Positions 8,471-17,217 of a stretch of 64,000 nt of DNA are shown piece after piece. The stretch is from Pedobacter yulinensis. GTDB lineage: Bacteria > Bacteroidota > Bacteroidia > Sphingobacteriales > Sphingobacteriaceae. Location: positions 496,001 to 560,000 of the forward strand of contig NZ_KZ686268.1 of NCBI RefSeq assembly GCF_003029735.1, in the 5' to 3' direction. A program made the position numbers and the translations under genes. Below the pieces are notes generated by a model. It was not told where the DNA came from. It was given only the letters and a program-made list of their open reading frames with translations, and made no database searches. How positions within the stretch are numbered: position 1 is the first letter of the stretch; each line of letters opens with the position of its first letter.

Positions 8471-9718
8471 TTATTCGGTAATGATGTTGAATCCGTTCAG
8501 CCGCCCGCTTTCTTTCAGGTGGAAGGTTTCTTTGACCTCGCCGGTTGCAGGATTATACTGGTTTACGCCGGCATACGCTTCTGAGGTATTGTTAGACAGG
8601 AAATAGATCCATCCGTTGTGCAGGAAAGGATTTTGCGTACCATAAAAGCTGTCGGCAGGAATATTCAGGCGTTTGGCCTTTTTGGTCGCAGCGTCAATCT
8701 CATGCCAGTACCATACATCGCTGCGGTAAGAAACGCCGTGCTGTGCGCCGCCGTAATAAGATACCGCCCTTGACGGAATGGTGGTGTAAATTTTACTGTC
8801 ATGCACGAACAACCGGTTGAATTCTGCCGGAAACTGGTAGTTTTTGATATCAAGCGAAAAATCCTTATCAAACTCATTTGAACCGCTTTTGATGCGCAGA
8901 ATCTTCGAGGTGTAATTTGTCGGTTGTCTTTTCATATCGCCTACAGCAACAAAATACAAGTCTTTCGTTTTCTCGTCGAGTCCCCAGAGCACATGATCAA
9001 TAAATACGCCCAGGTTGGTTGTACCGGCAAACTTCGTTACGTTCAGGATCTTCTTTTGCGTAAGGTCGTAAACTGCGATGGCAACTTCTTTTTCTTTTGG
9101 CGATACCTGCCAGTCGCCGCTTAATTTCGTGCCGAGCAACAGGTCTACATACAGTTTATCGTCCCGTTTGGCAATGATCAATTGCCCCGCCGATTCGTTT
9201 GGCAAACCCTCAGACAGCGAGCTGAAATCAATCTCGCCGGTACGCTCCATAGTGGTGGGGTTAAATGTCTGCACTTTTAAGCCACCACGAACGTCATCCC
9301 AGTAATAACCTTCTGTTGGGCTTGCTACCAGGTAGTTTGAAATATAAGCGGTAGATAAAGAGGGAAGAAACTTATCTTCAACGATTTTGCCTTCGCCGTT
9401 TATGCTCATTTTCAAAATGCCCTGTGCATTCGAAGCGCTGTTTACTTTATAAAGCGTTTTGCCCAGTGTACGGCCGCCGAGCGAGCTGGTTACCTGAAAG
9501 AAAGGAATATTCGACAGTTTGATCTCCCTTGCCTTGTTGCTCTTCAGTGCATATATGCCGCCGCTCCAGTTTGCATTTGCGTTGTAGATGACCCATGTCT
9601 CATTGGCCGGCAGGTCACCGTCAGGTTCCGGTCCTGGGCCTTCACTTTTGCTGCAGGAGCCCAGAAAAGTCAGTGCGGAGAGCCCGAGCACCATTGCGTA
9701 AAATCGATTACATTTCAT
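8471..9718 (-). CDS. DUF4374-family lipoprotein, probable XusB-like siderophore-binding partner
   Basis: 415 residues with a lipoprotein signal (hydrophobic stretch ending in the lipobox LGSC at ~19-22), then a Gly/Pro/Glu linker and a repetitive beta-rich body that looks like a beta-propeller (repeats with TWVIYNANANWSGGIYAL and WDDVRGGLKV). The family is DUF4374. In Bacteroides thetaiotaomicron a lipoprotein I recall as being of this family (XusB) binds ferric enterobactin and works with a TonB receptor (XusA). Here the gene follows a TonB receptor gene by 13 bases, on the same strand, and that receptor has a divergent AraC regulator, so the same role is inferred. No PepSY (XusC) partner is visible. 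Confidence 0.82.
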   Translation of the reverse strand: MKCNRFYAMVLGLSALTFLGSCSKSEGPGPEPDGDLPANETWVIYNANANWSGGIYALKSNKAREIKLSNIPFFQVTSSLGGRTLGKTLYKVNSASNAQGILKMSINGEGKIVEDKFLPSLSTAYISNYLVASPTEGYYWDDVRGGLKVQTFNPTTMERTGEIDFSSLSEGLPNESAGQLIIAKRDDKLYVDLLLGTKLSGDWQVSPKEKEVAIAVYDLTQKKILNVTKFAGTTNLGVFIDHVLWGLDEKTKDLYFVAVGDMKRQPTNYTSKILRIKSGSNEFDKDFSLDIKNYQFPAEFNRLFVHDSKIYTTIPSRAVSYYGGAQHGVSYRSDVWYWHEIDAATKKAKRLNIPADSFYGTQNPFLHNGWIYFLSNNTSEAYAGVNQYNPATGEVKETFHLKESGRLNGFNIITE

Positions 9719-9731
9719 ATCAGATATGGTA

Positions 9732-12140
9732 TTATGGTTTATAGAAATTGTATAAAAGTTTTAGATAGAAAGCCCGTCCCGGGCGCTGCACATTGAAATT
9801 ATCGTACAACCTGGCGTTGCCGATATTGCGGCACTCTCCCGAAAGGCTGAGGCCGGATCCTGCAAAATGGTAATAGATGCCGGCATTGTTGTTTAACTGG
9901 CCGAATCTGCCGTCGTGAGGAATGATGAGGGAGGTCTGCACGCTTGTTACCTTTTCGAACAGGCCGGGTTCCTGGTCTTTTGGTATAGCCTGCAAAAAGA
10001 ACCGGTGCGTGTAATTTCCGTTCCAGTTGAATTCGATGCGGTCGCCTTTACGCAATACATCGTTAAAATGGGTATTCAGCCAGAAATTCCCGAAAAAGTA
10101 GGGGACGTTGGGAACGCGCGAGCCTTCCAGTATCCTGAAAATCGCCTCCGGAATGTTAACCTGGCGTATATCCTGATAGGTCAGGTTGGCACCAAAATCT
10201 ACGTGTCTGCCCGCTACATAACTGCCCTCCACCTCAAAACCTTTTACCCTCGTCGATTCGTAATTGATGAAACGGTTGAAAGGAATATCCAGCTGAAGAA
10301 AAATTCCGTCTTTAACCTTGCGGTAGAAGAGTCCTGCCGACAAGGTCAGCAAACGGTCTGCGCTGCCAAGCCGGTACTCGCCGTTCAGGTTGATGTTGTG
10401 ACTTTTCTCCGGTCTGAGATTCATGTTCTCTTTGACCAGCCGCGCATCACCAAAAACCTCATATTCATCGGGCAGCCGGGTCGCATACTCGTAAGATGCT
10501 TTCAGCAGGTAGCTGCCTCTGCTCCAGCGCAGGCCGCCCAGGTAACCAAGCTGGTCTTCGCTTCCGGCCGAGCGGTAACCCATGCCAAAATTATCGGTTG
10601 TGTAGCCAATGCTTTTATAATGGTAATATTTAAGCGCCACAATACTTTCCATTTCCTTGCCCAGCCAGGACGAGCGGAGACCAAGGGCCGTATTGTCTTT
10701 GCGGTAGGTAGCCGGAACACTCAGCACATCGATGGCCTCCAGCGCGGTGATGGCACCTAGCGGATCGCTTCCCTTACGGTTCTGCTGGTAATACATGCTG
10801 CTGAAATCTACCGCATGCCGCGCCGTCAGGTCGTAAGACAGGTTGAGCCTGGCCGAGACGAAATTGTAGTCGATCTGCTGGTTGTTGCCAAGATTAACCT
10901 CGCCAGGCCGCAGGTTGCGGCCGATGATATCGCCATCCCAATTGTACCGTACGGTTGCCGTATCAACGAACCTCGTATCAAAGAAACTATAGGTACCTAC
11001 AGCGTTTACTTTTAGTTTACTGTTAAAAAAGGCTTTTTTGTAGTTCAGCAGGGCTGTATAATTGTGCTCGCGGGAAAAAGCCTGCCCGTACACCTTATCC
11101 ATCTTCGCATCATGCTGTATTTCTTTGAAGAAATCTGCTCCGATCAAGGTAAGCCGCAAATCGTCTGCCCAGCTTTTGTTCTGAATGCCTGCATAACCCT
11201 CTATGTAATAGCTGCGGGTGGCATCATGGAACCGCCTTACGTCTTTAAAACTGCCTGCCAGCGCAGGCACATTCACCTTGTAATTGTTATCGGCAAAATT
11301 GAACGAGCTGCTGGTGCCAACATACCAGGTTCTGGCCTTATTTTTCCACAAGCCGTTAAAAGTTGCCCTATGGGTGTTAAAAGAACCTGTTTCATAAGAC
11401 ACTTCTGCCAGGTTCCGGGTGTCTTTTCGGGATACCAGGTTTACACCGCCGCCCAAAGCATCGGCAGCCAGGTATAATGGCATGACGCCCTTGTAAACCT
11501 CGATACGGTCAAGCATGTTTACCGGAATGGTACCCAGGCTGAAGGCATGGCCAAACAGCTCTACCGGTATGCCATCCCTGAACAACCTGACAGCCTTGCC
11601 TTGCAGGCCACCCAGGTTGACCTGCACCTGCGCACCCACGCTGCCATCACTGCGGAGCCTGACGCCGGAAGCGCGGTTCAGAAATTCGCTGACATCGCCA
11701 CCTTTGTCATAAGAATTTTTCAGATCAATGGCCTGCACCGAAAACGGCGACAAATCGATCGTTTCTTTTGCACTGAGCGCTTTCACAGTTACATCTTTCA
11801 AAGAGACGCTGCCGGCTTCGGCATCTGTCAGTTCAATATATAACCCTCCCTGCGTGGCACAATTTACATGAACAGACGTTTGTTTAACCACAGCTGTATG
11901 GCGGCGAAGAACCAATTTGTGTTCGCCATTCGCGAGATCTGCGTTCAATACCCCGGCCGAGTTGGTTGATCCCTTCAGAATGCCATCAACAAAGACATCA
12001 ATGCCTGAAGCCGGTTTGCCATCGCTGTGCTGAATGCGAATCGCCACAGGGCATGCAGCTGCGGCTGCACAAACCAGGATCAGTAAAGAAAGAAGTAAAC
12101 CTTTCGTCAAAATTTTATTTAAACTAATTATAAATTGCAT
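9732..12140 (-). CDS. TonB-dependent receptor, probable iron/siderophore uptake
   Basis: 802 residues from the ATG at 12140. The open frame runs 164 codons further upstream but would overlap the divergent AraC gene, and only at 12140 does a proper signal peptide follow (hydrophobic KGLLLSLLILVCAAAAA). An N-terminal Ig/carboxypeptidase-like domain (~25-110) is followed by a plug (SEFLNRASGVRLRSDGSVG, DRIEVYKGVMPLYLAADALG, ~130-240) and a 22-strand-type barrel ending in an aromatic residue region. The genetic setting with a DUF4374 lipoprotein and a PchR-like AraC regulator points to ferric-siderophore import across the outer membrane. Confidence 0.92.
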   Translation of the reverse strand: MQFIISLNKILTKGLLLSLLILVCAAAAACPVAIRIQHSDGKPASGIDVFVDGILKGSTNSAGVLNADLANGEHKLVLRRHTAVVKQTSVHVNCATQGGLYIELTDAEAGSVSLKDVTVKALSAKETIDLSPFSVQAIDLKNSYDKGGDVSEFLNRASGVRLRSDGSVGAQVQVNLGGLQGKAVRLFRDGIPVELFGHAFSLGTIPVNMLDRIEVYKGVMPLYLAADALGGGVNLVSRKDTRNLAEVSYETGSFNTHRATFNGLWKNKARTWYVGTSSSFNFADNNYKVNVPALAGSFKDVRRFHDATRSYYIEGYAGIQNKSWADDLRLTLIGADFFKEIQHDAKMDKVYGQAFSREHNYTALLNYKKAFFNSKLKVNAVGTYSFFDTRFVDTATVRYNWDGDIIGRNLRPGEVNLGNNQQIDYNFVSARLNLSYDLTARHAVDFSSMYYQQNRKGSDPLGAITALEAIDVLSVPATYRKDNTALGLRSSWLGKEMESIVALKYYHYKSIGYTTDNFGMGYRSAGSEDQLGYLGGLRWSRGSYLLKASYEYATRLPDEYEVFGDARLVKENMNLRPEKSHNINLNGEYRLGSADRLLTLSAGLFYRKVKDGIFLQLDIPFNRFINYESTRVKGFEVEGSYVAGRHVDFGANLTYQDIRQVNIPEAIFRILEGSRVPNVPYFFGNFWLNTHFNDVLRKGDRIEFNWNGNYTHRFFLQAIPKDQEPGLFEKVTSVQTSLIIPHDGRFGQLNNNAGIYYHFAGSGLSLSGECRNIGNARLYDNFNVQRPGRAFYLKLLYNFYKP

Positions 12141-12148
12141 TAATCGTG

Positions 12149-12156
12149 CAAATGTA
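12149..12156 (-). promoter_or_regulatory. -7 box of the TonB receptor promoter
   Basis: Read on the minus strand the bases are TACATTTG, identical to the -7 box of the cupin promoter, 8 bases upstream of the receptor ATG at 12140. No good TTTG -33 element is visible, which would fit a promoter that needs an activator such as the divergent AraC protein. Confidence 0.5.
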
Positions 12157-12218
12157 TCTATTTTGGTATCTCCGCGATTTATGAAAATGGAAGTGTTTGT
12201 TATGGAAAACGACTGGTC

Positions 12219-13211
12219 ATGAGGTTTACATTTGAAGGCAGCGATTTCAGCGACTTTCTTGCATCGGCAAGCAGGGCAGAAGCTGAGGTACCGCTGGCCG
12301 CCTGGCAAAGCGCCGACCGTTTGGAGCTGCAGACGACCAAGGGCCAGATCAGCTTTCAGGAGACAGCGGTTAACCGGGACATCACGATACTTCAAAGCAA
12401 TTATCAGCTGCGCGATGACGTAACCATTTTCGGTAAAGGCGAGTCGTCTTTGCTGGAGCTCCACATCAACCTTTCTGACCATCCCATTTACTTTGAGAAC
12501 AAGGTGCTTAGAAAGGATATTGCACCAGCCATGTCTGGTAACATTACTTTTCTTTCGCCCCAAGAGAACCATGCGAAAATCGGATTCGCAAGAGGCATCG
12601 ATTATCACACCTTTGACGTTCATCTGCCGCACGCGCTCCTGTTTGGTTTCAGCGGCGAGTGCCGGTTAATGGACGATTTCCTGCGCAGGATCGAAAAGAA
12701 TGAGTGTGCTGTGCTTTCAGAAGAAGCCGTTAAAGTAAATACCAAGATGTTGAGGTGTATACAGGCAATCAGAAATTGCGCCTACGAGGGGCTTACGCGC
12801 AGAATTTACCTGGAGTCAAAAATACTTGAACTGATCGCTTTTATGCACGAAGGTGCCATTAATGGAAGTCACTATCTGGATCTCTCAAGCAGCGATGTAG
12901 AGCGCATCAGGTATGCAGCGCTGCTGATCAGGGAAAATATAAACCGGCCGTTAACCATCCTTGATCTCGCACGCAGGATTGGCATGAACCAGACCAAGTT
13001 GAAGAGCGCTTTCAAAGCGGTTTTCAATGACACTATTTTTGGTTACCTGCAAAAGGCAAGAATGGGTCATGCCCGCGAACTTTTGCTCGATACAGACATG
13101 AGTATACAGGAAATAAGCAGCTTGTCAGGCTACAATTCCCTTTCCAACTTCAGCATTGCTTTTAAGCAGACCTATGGCTATCCGCCAAACAGGCTCCGTG
13201 GAAAGGCCTGA
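12219..13211 (+). CDS. AraC-family regulator of the adjacent receptor locus
   Basis: 330 residues, long for AraC proteins and typical of PchR/YbtA-like siderophore-responsive regulators. The N-terminal ~220 residues are a beta-rich sensor. The C-terminal HTH pair is ILDLARRIGMNQTKLKSAFK and SIQEISSLSGYNSLSNFSIA followed by FKQTYGYPPNRLR. It is divergent from the TonB receptor with 78 bases between the start codons, so both promoters lie in a shared control region. Control of the receptor and DUF4374 genes, perhaps with the siderophore as coactivator, is inferred from this layout. A second TACATTTG sits inside the first codons (12227-12234); its meaning is unclear. Confidence 0.9.
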   Translation: MRFTFEGSDFSDFLASASRAEAEVPLAAWQSADRLELQTTKGQISFQETAVNRDITILQSNYQLRDDVTIFGKGESSLLELHINLSDHPIYFENKVLRKDIAPAMSGNITFLSPQENHAKIGFARGIDYHTFDVHLPHALLFGFSGECRLMDDFLRRIEKNECAVLSEEAVKVNTKMLRCIQAIRNCAYEGLTRRIYLESKILELIAFMHEGAINGSHYLDLSSSDVERIRYAALLIRENINRPLTILDLARRIGMNQTKLKSAFKAVFNDTIFGYLQKARMGHARELLLDTDMSIQEISSLSGYNSLSNFSIAFKQTYGYPPNRLRGKA

Positions 13212-13264
13212 TCGGCATTGCCCTTGCCAACCGGAACAGCTTTACCGGGATGTCAGGCTCGCGG

Positions 13265-13684
13265 CTACCGACGCCGAATTAGCCCCTTGTTGTGTTCTCC
13301 CGGCTGGATGAGGTCCCACCTGTTCCCATACAGGTCTTCGAACACGGCTACCGTTCCATACTCCTGATCTTCCGGGAGCCGGACAAACCTGACATCCCGG
13401 TCACGCAGTGTGTGGTAATCCTGCCAGAAGTTGTCGGTAAAGAGAAACAGGAATACCCTGCCTCCCGTTTGGTCGCCTATTCTTGCCGTTTGCGCTGCAG
13501 TTGCCGCTTTCGCCAGTAAAAGGCAGCACGCCCTGGCACCTTTGGGAGCAAGCAGAACCCATCTTTTTTCTTCAGACAACCGGGTATCTTCCAGCAATAC
13601 GAAGTCAAGCTTTTTCGTATAAAATTCAATGGCCTCGTCATAATCACCGACCAACAGTGTCACGTGTGCAATTCTCTGGCTCAT
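13265..13684 (-). CDS. VOC (glyoxalase-like) family protein
   Basis: 139 residues with the vicinal oxygen chelate fold: beta-alpha-beta unit one begins RIAHVTLLVGDYDEAIEFYT, and the last strand is VAVFEDLYGNRWDLIQP. His8 of the first strand and the Glu in VFEDLYGN are the usual metal ligands. Members include glyoxalase I, dioxygenases and antibiotic-binding proteins; the short single-domain form gives no substrate. Transcribed alone, convergent with the AraC gene. Confidence 0.88.
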   Translation of the reverse strand: MSQRIAHVTLLVGDYDEAIEFYTKKLDFVLLEDTRLSEEKRWVLLAPKGARACCLLLAKAATAAQTARIGDQTGGRVFLFLFTDNFWQDYHTLRDRDVRFVRLPEDQEYGTVAVFEDLYGNRWDLIQPGEHNKGLIRRR

Positions 13685-13932
13685 GTTGTTGCTGTTCTTT
13701 TCAGGTCACGGGCGGAAAACTCCCGTTTATTAAAGCGCCTAGCTAAAGAACGCAATATCGCCAAAAATCGGCCAGGTGCAGTCTGAAAATAGCCTGAATG
13801 GGCGCCGGCTGTTTTGTATGGTTAATCAAATAAACACGCGATGCGGTTTTCTGCCGCTGACATACCGTTGTCAGTTGCCCGCTCCATTTTTGCCCTGCGG
13901 CGAATTCTGCCAACCAAAAGCGATAAGAAGAT

Positions 13933-14556
13933 ATGGAAAAACTGGATTTAACAAAAAGGTATAAAACTTACTTCAGCGCAGTGAGTGAACCCGAAATTGT
14001 ACAGATCGAACCGGCACAGTTTATCTCGCTGACCGGCAAAGGTGACCCCTCAGACGAAGCCTTTACACAGCACATCAAGGCCTTATATATAACTGCCTAT
14101 ACCATTAAAGCCCGTTTTAAAACGGAAGGAAAGGACTTTGCTGTTTCTAAACTCGAAGGGTTATGGTGGTTTGATGAGGACAGGTTCGGTCGGCCTGCCA
14201 TTTGGGAGGCGCCAGGCAAAATTCCCAGAAGTGAATGGGGTTACCGCCTGCTGATCCGGCTGCCCGAATATGTTACAGAAAATGATGTAAAGAGTGCCGT
14301 TAAAGCGGCATTTCGCAAAAAACGGTTGCCACTTATACATAATGTTGAATTTTGCTGCCTGCACGAAGGTAAATGTGTCCAGATGCTGCACGTGGGACCG
14401 TTCGCTACAGAACTGGAAACGTTAAAGGAGATTACCAGCGTGATTCAGGAACAAGGGTTTGCAAAAAATGGCCTGCACCATGAAATCTACCTTTCAGACT
14501 TCAGAAGAACCGCACCCGACAAGCTGAAGACCATTCTCAGGGAACCGGTCAGGTAA
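13933..14556 (+). CDS. GyrI-like small-molecule-binding protein
   Basis: 207 residues matching the GyrI-like (YdhI/YhaI) stand-alone family: N-terminal EPEIVQIEPAQFISLTGKGD, a central WWFDEDRFG and LEGLWWF region, and the second repeat FCCLHEGKCVQMLHVGPFA with a C-terminal HHEIYLSDFRRTAPDKLKT. The two SHS2-type repeats form a ligand cleft. Some stand-alone relatives hydrolyse cyclopropanoid toxins, others are xenobiotic binders. The ATG at 13933 gives a complete first strand. No operon partner is evident. Confidence 0.85.
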   Translation: MEKLDLTKRYKTYFSAVSEPEIVQIEPAQFISLTGKGDPSDEAFTQHIKALYITAYTIKARFKTEGKDFAVSKLEGLWWFDEDRFGRPAIWEAPGKIPRSEWGYRLLIRLPEYVTENDVKSAVKAAFRKKRLPLIHNVEFCCLHEGKCVQMLHVGPFATELETLKEITSVIQEQGFAKNGLHHEIYLSDFRRTAPDKLKTILREPVR

Positions 14557-14722
14557 CAGGCATCCTGCTGCAGGTTCTCACCAGGTTTTTTTTTCGCACA
14601 ATCGGGGCATTTGCGATATTTGCGCAACTAAACCCCGGCAGTCGTCCTGTCGACCGCTTTGCGCCAACGACCGCTTTACATGCTGGTTTCCAATACAGCC
14701 TGCAGCCCATTTTAAAAATTTG

Positions 14723-15223
14723 ATGAACAGAACACTACAATTAGCGGACGTGCAGGTCCGCACCGATTTACAGGCTGGAGACCTGGGCTATATCGCCTAC
14801 CTCCATGGCCAGCTTTACCGGCAGGAATGCGGTTACGGGCTGCCGTTTGAAAAATACGTGCTGCAGGGCCTGGCCGAGTTGGCCGCGGCATCCGTTGCGG
14901 GAAAAGACCGCGTCTGGGTCTGTGAACATGAGGGCGGCATCGTCGGCTCGCTTGCGGGGGTGCAGCAGCAGGACGGGTTTCAACTGCGGTTTTTTATCCT
15001 TCTGCCAGCTTACCGCGGCATTGGGTTGGGAAAAAAGTTGCTGGACCTTTTCCTGGCCTTTATGCAGGAACGGGGTTATAAAAAGGCATATCTCTGGACA
15101 ACCAATGAGCAACTGCAGGCGGTCAGGCTGTACGAAAAGGCGGGCTTTTGTCTGGCCGAAGAAAAACCGTCAGCAGCATTTGGAAAATCATTGGTGGAGT
15201 TGCGCTACGACCTGGTCCTGTAA
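14723..15223 (+). CDS. GNAT-family N-acetyltransferase
   Basis: 166 residues from the ATG at 14723; an adjacent in-frame TTG at 14720 is less likely. The acetyl-CoA-binding motif A is FILLPAYRGIGLGKKLLDLF (R-x-x-G-I/L-G pattern, residues ~93-112), and motif B includes TTNEQLQAVRLYEKAGFCLA. The N-terminus RTDLQAGDLGYIAYLHGQLY is the form found in MarR-GNAT fusions and their stand-alone relatives. It acetylates an amine substrate that cannot be predicted. No close neighbour on the same strand. Confidence 0.9.
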   Translation: MNRTLQLADVQVRTDLQAGDLGYIAYLHGQLYRQECGYGLPFEKYVLQGLAELAAASVAGKDRVWVCEHEGGIVGSLAGVQQQDGFQLRFFILLPAYRGIGLGKKLLDLFLAFMQERGYKKAYLWTTNEQLQAVRLYEKAGFCLAEEKPSAAFGKSLVELRYDLVL

Positions 15224-15270
15224 GTTTTTGTTGGGCGGCCCGACGTTTCGTTGCGACCCGGGCATGCTTT

Positions 15271-15627
15271 TTAACTGTTGCTGTTTGCCGAAAATCTGAG
15301 GCTTTCCAGCCTGGCTTGAAGCAGGTTCCTTGCGACGGCAGATTTGCATAATTTAATCGCCTCGGCACAATGAAACAGCGCTTTCTGCATATCCGATTTG
15401 CTGTAGAGCTCAGCCAGCAAACCGTGGTAATGGTGGTTTTCTGACAGCCGCAGCTTTTCTGCCTCTTCAATACCCGCACTATAACCATGAACCCTGGCGT
15501 AAACATACGCACGATTCAACGCCCTGACCGGTGCATATTCTTCCATCATGAGGTGGTTATAGCGTTCAAGAATGTGCGGCCACTTCTCCTCCCCGGCGGG
15601 GCTGCTGTGCCAGTACCCCCGGTGCAA
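15271..15627 (-). pseudogene. remnant: C-terminal end of an ECF sigma factor (DUF6596 type)
   Basis: The 118-residue frame is clearly the TPR-like tail of the long ECF sigma factors carrying DUF6596: YWHSS, EEKWPHILERYNHLM, PVRALNRAYVYARVHG, YHGLLAELYSKSD and the closing AIKLCKSAVARNLLQARLE all match what that family shows in its last third. The preceding ~280 residues with sigma regions 2 and 4 and the main DUF6596 block are absent. Upstream of about 15615 the frame stays open but no longer resembles the family, and the next gene begins at 15749. No ATG is available, only TTG. It is best read as a truncated, non-functional gene. Confidence 0.75.
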
Positions 15628-15748
15628 AAGGGGCCAGGAGAAAATGGCCTGACCGCTGTTTCTGCCGATGGCCTGAAAGGGAAACAGGTTGTTACCCGGG
15701 GTGCCTATTCCCTTTAATGCAGTTAAAAAACACTGAATAGGTCGCCGC

Positions 15749-16063
15749 TCAGGCCGGCCTGTGAAGCGGTTTTAATAGCTGCCTGTCAATGTAGAAGGTC
15801 CCAAATGGGATCAAACAGGCAAACAACACCTTCATGGTGGTTTGCCTGAACTTCCACTGTTGTTCTGTACCTACGCTGATGGTATTAATTATAAACCAGA
15901 GAAACAGCAGGCCGTGCACAGGCCCCAGCGCCCTGACTAGCGCCGGCTCGTTTGCCAGGTATTTAAGCGGAACGCCGATGAACAGCAAGGCGACCAGGGA
16001 CGTTCCTTCCAGGTAACCTGCCAGGCGCAGACGCCCCAGCGGGGTTTTTAACAAATTATACAT
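15749..16063 (-). CDS. DUF3817 integral membrane protein
   Basis: 104 residues from the ATG at 16063; the longer open frame adds 33 residues that are not family-like. Three hydrophobic segments and the family patterns LRLAGYLEGTSLVALLFIGV, ALGPVHGLLFLWF and the terminal FGTFYIDRQL identify DUF3817 (often annotated as YdzA-like). Role unknown; located in the inner membrane. It lies 40 bases downstream of another small membrane-protein gene on the same strand, whose start is overlapped by a TetR-type operator, so both may belong to the TetR unit. Confidence 0.85.
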   Translation of the reverse strand: MYNLLKTPLGRLRLAGYLEGTSLVALLFIGVPLKYLANEPALVRALGPVHGLLFLWFIINTISVGTEQQWKFRQTTMKVLFACLIPFGTFYIDRQLLKPLHRPA

Positions 16064-16103
16064 GATATTAATTAATTTAAATAGATGAAGGCCTCCGTGC
16101 TTT

Positions 16104-16565
16104 TCAAAAGGTCCGGTAAAGCGGCCTTCCTGATAAGGGGGAAAACGGCCAGGGAATGGCAATTATGATCACTGCGAGACCGAGGCTAAACCAGGTTAGC
16201 ATGGTTTGGTACTTGGCTTCATCACCTTGCATGCGCTTCGCTTTGGCCGAGCCAATCGTTACCAGAACGGTAGCGAGCAACATCATGCCCAGGTGAAGAT
16301 ACCTGAAAAACACAGGCTCGCTCAACAGCTTACCAGGATGGCTGGCCATGTGCACCGTCAGAACCGGACTTTGCACATACAGCGCCATGCCCAAAAGCAT
16401 TTGCAGATGAAGTATTGTCGCCGTCCAGTGCCGCCAGTTGTTCGCCGCGGGCGTAAAAGGCACCTTGCCTGAACGGCCCCGGTAAGCCATGACAATGGTT
16501 GTTAACAGGCTAATGACAACGGCCCAGCGCCATAGTGAATGAAGAATGAGAAGGGTAGCGTACAT
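16104..16565 (-). CDS. membrane protein (cytochrome-b-like, unknown function)
   Basis: About 153 residues from the ATG at 16565; an ATG at 16580 is also possible but overlaps the operator. Four hydrophobic segments (LLILHSLWRWAVVISLLTT, HLQMLLGMALYV, YLHLGMMLLATVLVTIG, LTWFSLGLAVIIIAIPWPF) with several conserved His residues (HSLWRW, HWTATILHLQM, RYLHLGMM), which is why relatives are sometimes labelled cytochrome b. Heme binding is not proven. A perfect 7-bp inverted repeat lies at its start, so it is probably repressed by the upstream TetR protein; DUF3817 follows. Confidence 0.75.
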   Translation of the reverse strand: MYATLLILHSLWRWAVVISLLTTIVMAYRGRSGKVPFTPAANNWRHWTATILHLQMLLGMALYVQSPVLTVHMASHPGKLLSEPVFFRYLHLGMMLLATVLVTIGSAKAKRMQGDEAKYQTMLTWFSLGLAVIIIAIPWPFSPLSGRPLYRTF

Positions 16566-16576
16566 AAAATTAAGAT

Positions 16577-16594
16577 ACATACCAAATGGTATGT
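16577..16594. promoter_or_regulatory. TetR-type operator at the membrane-protein gene
   Basis: ACATACC and GGTATGT form a perfect inverted repeat around AAAT, 18 bases in all. The same spacing and nearly the same arms occur at 17200-17217 just upstream of the tetR-like gene. The element overlaps the 5' end of the membrane-protein gene, where a bound repressor would block transcription. Confidence 0.65.
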
Positions 16595-16611
16595 TTTTAG
16601 TGAAAAAAAAA

Positions 16612-17199
16612 TCAGGTTAATTGGTTTAAAAATTTTTCGTATTCATCCAGAAAGGCTGCATAGGCTGCTTTACCCATAATCTTTCCCGTATTTCGTATAC
16701 CTGAGTAGCTCGCAATGATATAGGTGGCCAGGTGCCCGGGCCGATGCGCATCAGTTAGCTGCCCGTTGCGCTGGGCTCTTACGATGGCTGCCGCAATAGC
16801 CTCATGCCATTGTTTCATGATCCTGGAAAGCGCCTGATGAAACGATTTGTTGAGCGGGGCCATTTCGTCTATCAAATTAACTGCCGGGCAGCCATATTCC
16901 ACGTTAAAAAAAACGTCGCTGTGCAGGAGGTTTTCCATCATCTGGTAAAGATTGACCCGAACATTGCCTGGGCGGTCCAGGATATCTTTCATATAGGGTA
17001 TCAGGCCGGTGTACATGATCTCGTTCACAATGGCCAGGCCCATTTCTTCCTTGTTCTTAAAGTGATAAAAGAATGCACCTTTTGTGACCTCGGTCTTCGC
17101 AATGATGTCATCTATGCTGGTTGCCTGGTAACCTTGCCGGTAGATCAGCCCAAATGCCTGAAGCAAAATATTTGACCGCGTTGTTTGCGCTTTCGACAT
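16612..17199 (-). CDS. TetR/AcrR-family transcriptional repressor
   Basis: 195 residues from the ATG at 17199. The N-terminal HTH is canonical: ILLQAFGLIYRQGYQATSID, DDIIAKTEVTKGAFFYHFKN, KEEMGLAI. The C-terminal ligand domain carries the LIDEMAPLNKSFH region seen in the TetR_C_16/YxaF-like group. Two matching operators (16577-16594 and 17200-17217) flank the gene, so autorepression and repression of the downstream membrane genes are likely. The inducer is not evident. Confidence 0.93.
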   Translation of the reverse strand: MSKAQTTRSNILLQAFGLIYRQGYQATSIDDIIAKTEVTKGAFFYHFKNKEEMGLAIVNEIMYTGLIPYMKDILDRPGNVRVNLYQMMENLLHSDVFFNVEYGCPAVNLIDEMAPLNKSFHQALSRIMKQWHEAIAAAIVRAQRNGQLTDAHRPGHLATYIIASYSGIRNTGKIMGKAAYAAFLDEYEKFLNQLT

Positions 17200-17217
17200 A
17201 AATACCAATCAGTATGT
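17200..17217. promoter_or_regulatory. TetR-type operator upstream of its own gene
   Basis: AAATACC-AATC-AGTATGT matches the operator at 16577 in 12 of 14 arm positions with the same 4-base spacer, and it abuts the tetR ATG (17199). It also overlaps a larger perfect inverted repeat at 17207-17235 (AATCAGTATGTTT, 3-base centre, AAACATACTGATT), which offers a second, stronger site. Confidence 0.65.

Noticed and set aside
12141-12632. 164-residue N-terminal extension of the TonB receptor
   Set aside because: Runs antisense through the AraC gene and lacks a signal peptide; the ATG at 12140 starts a proper one.
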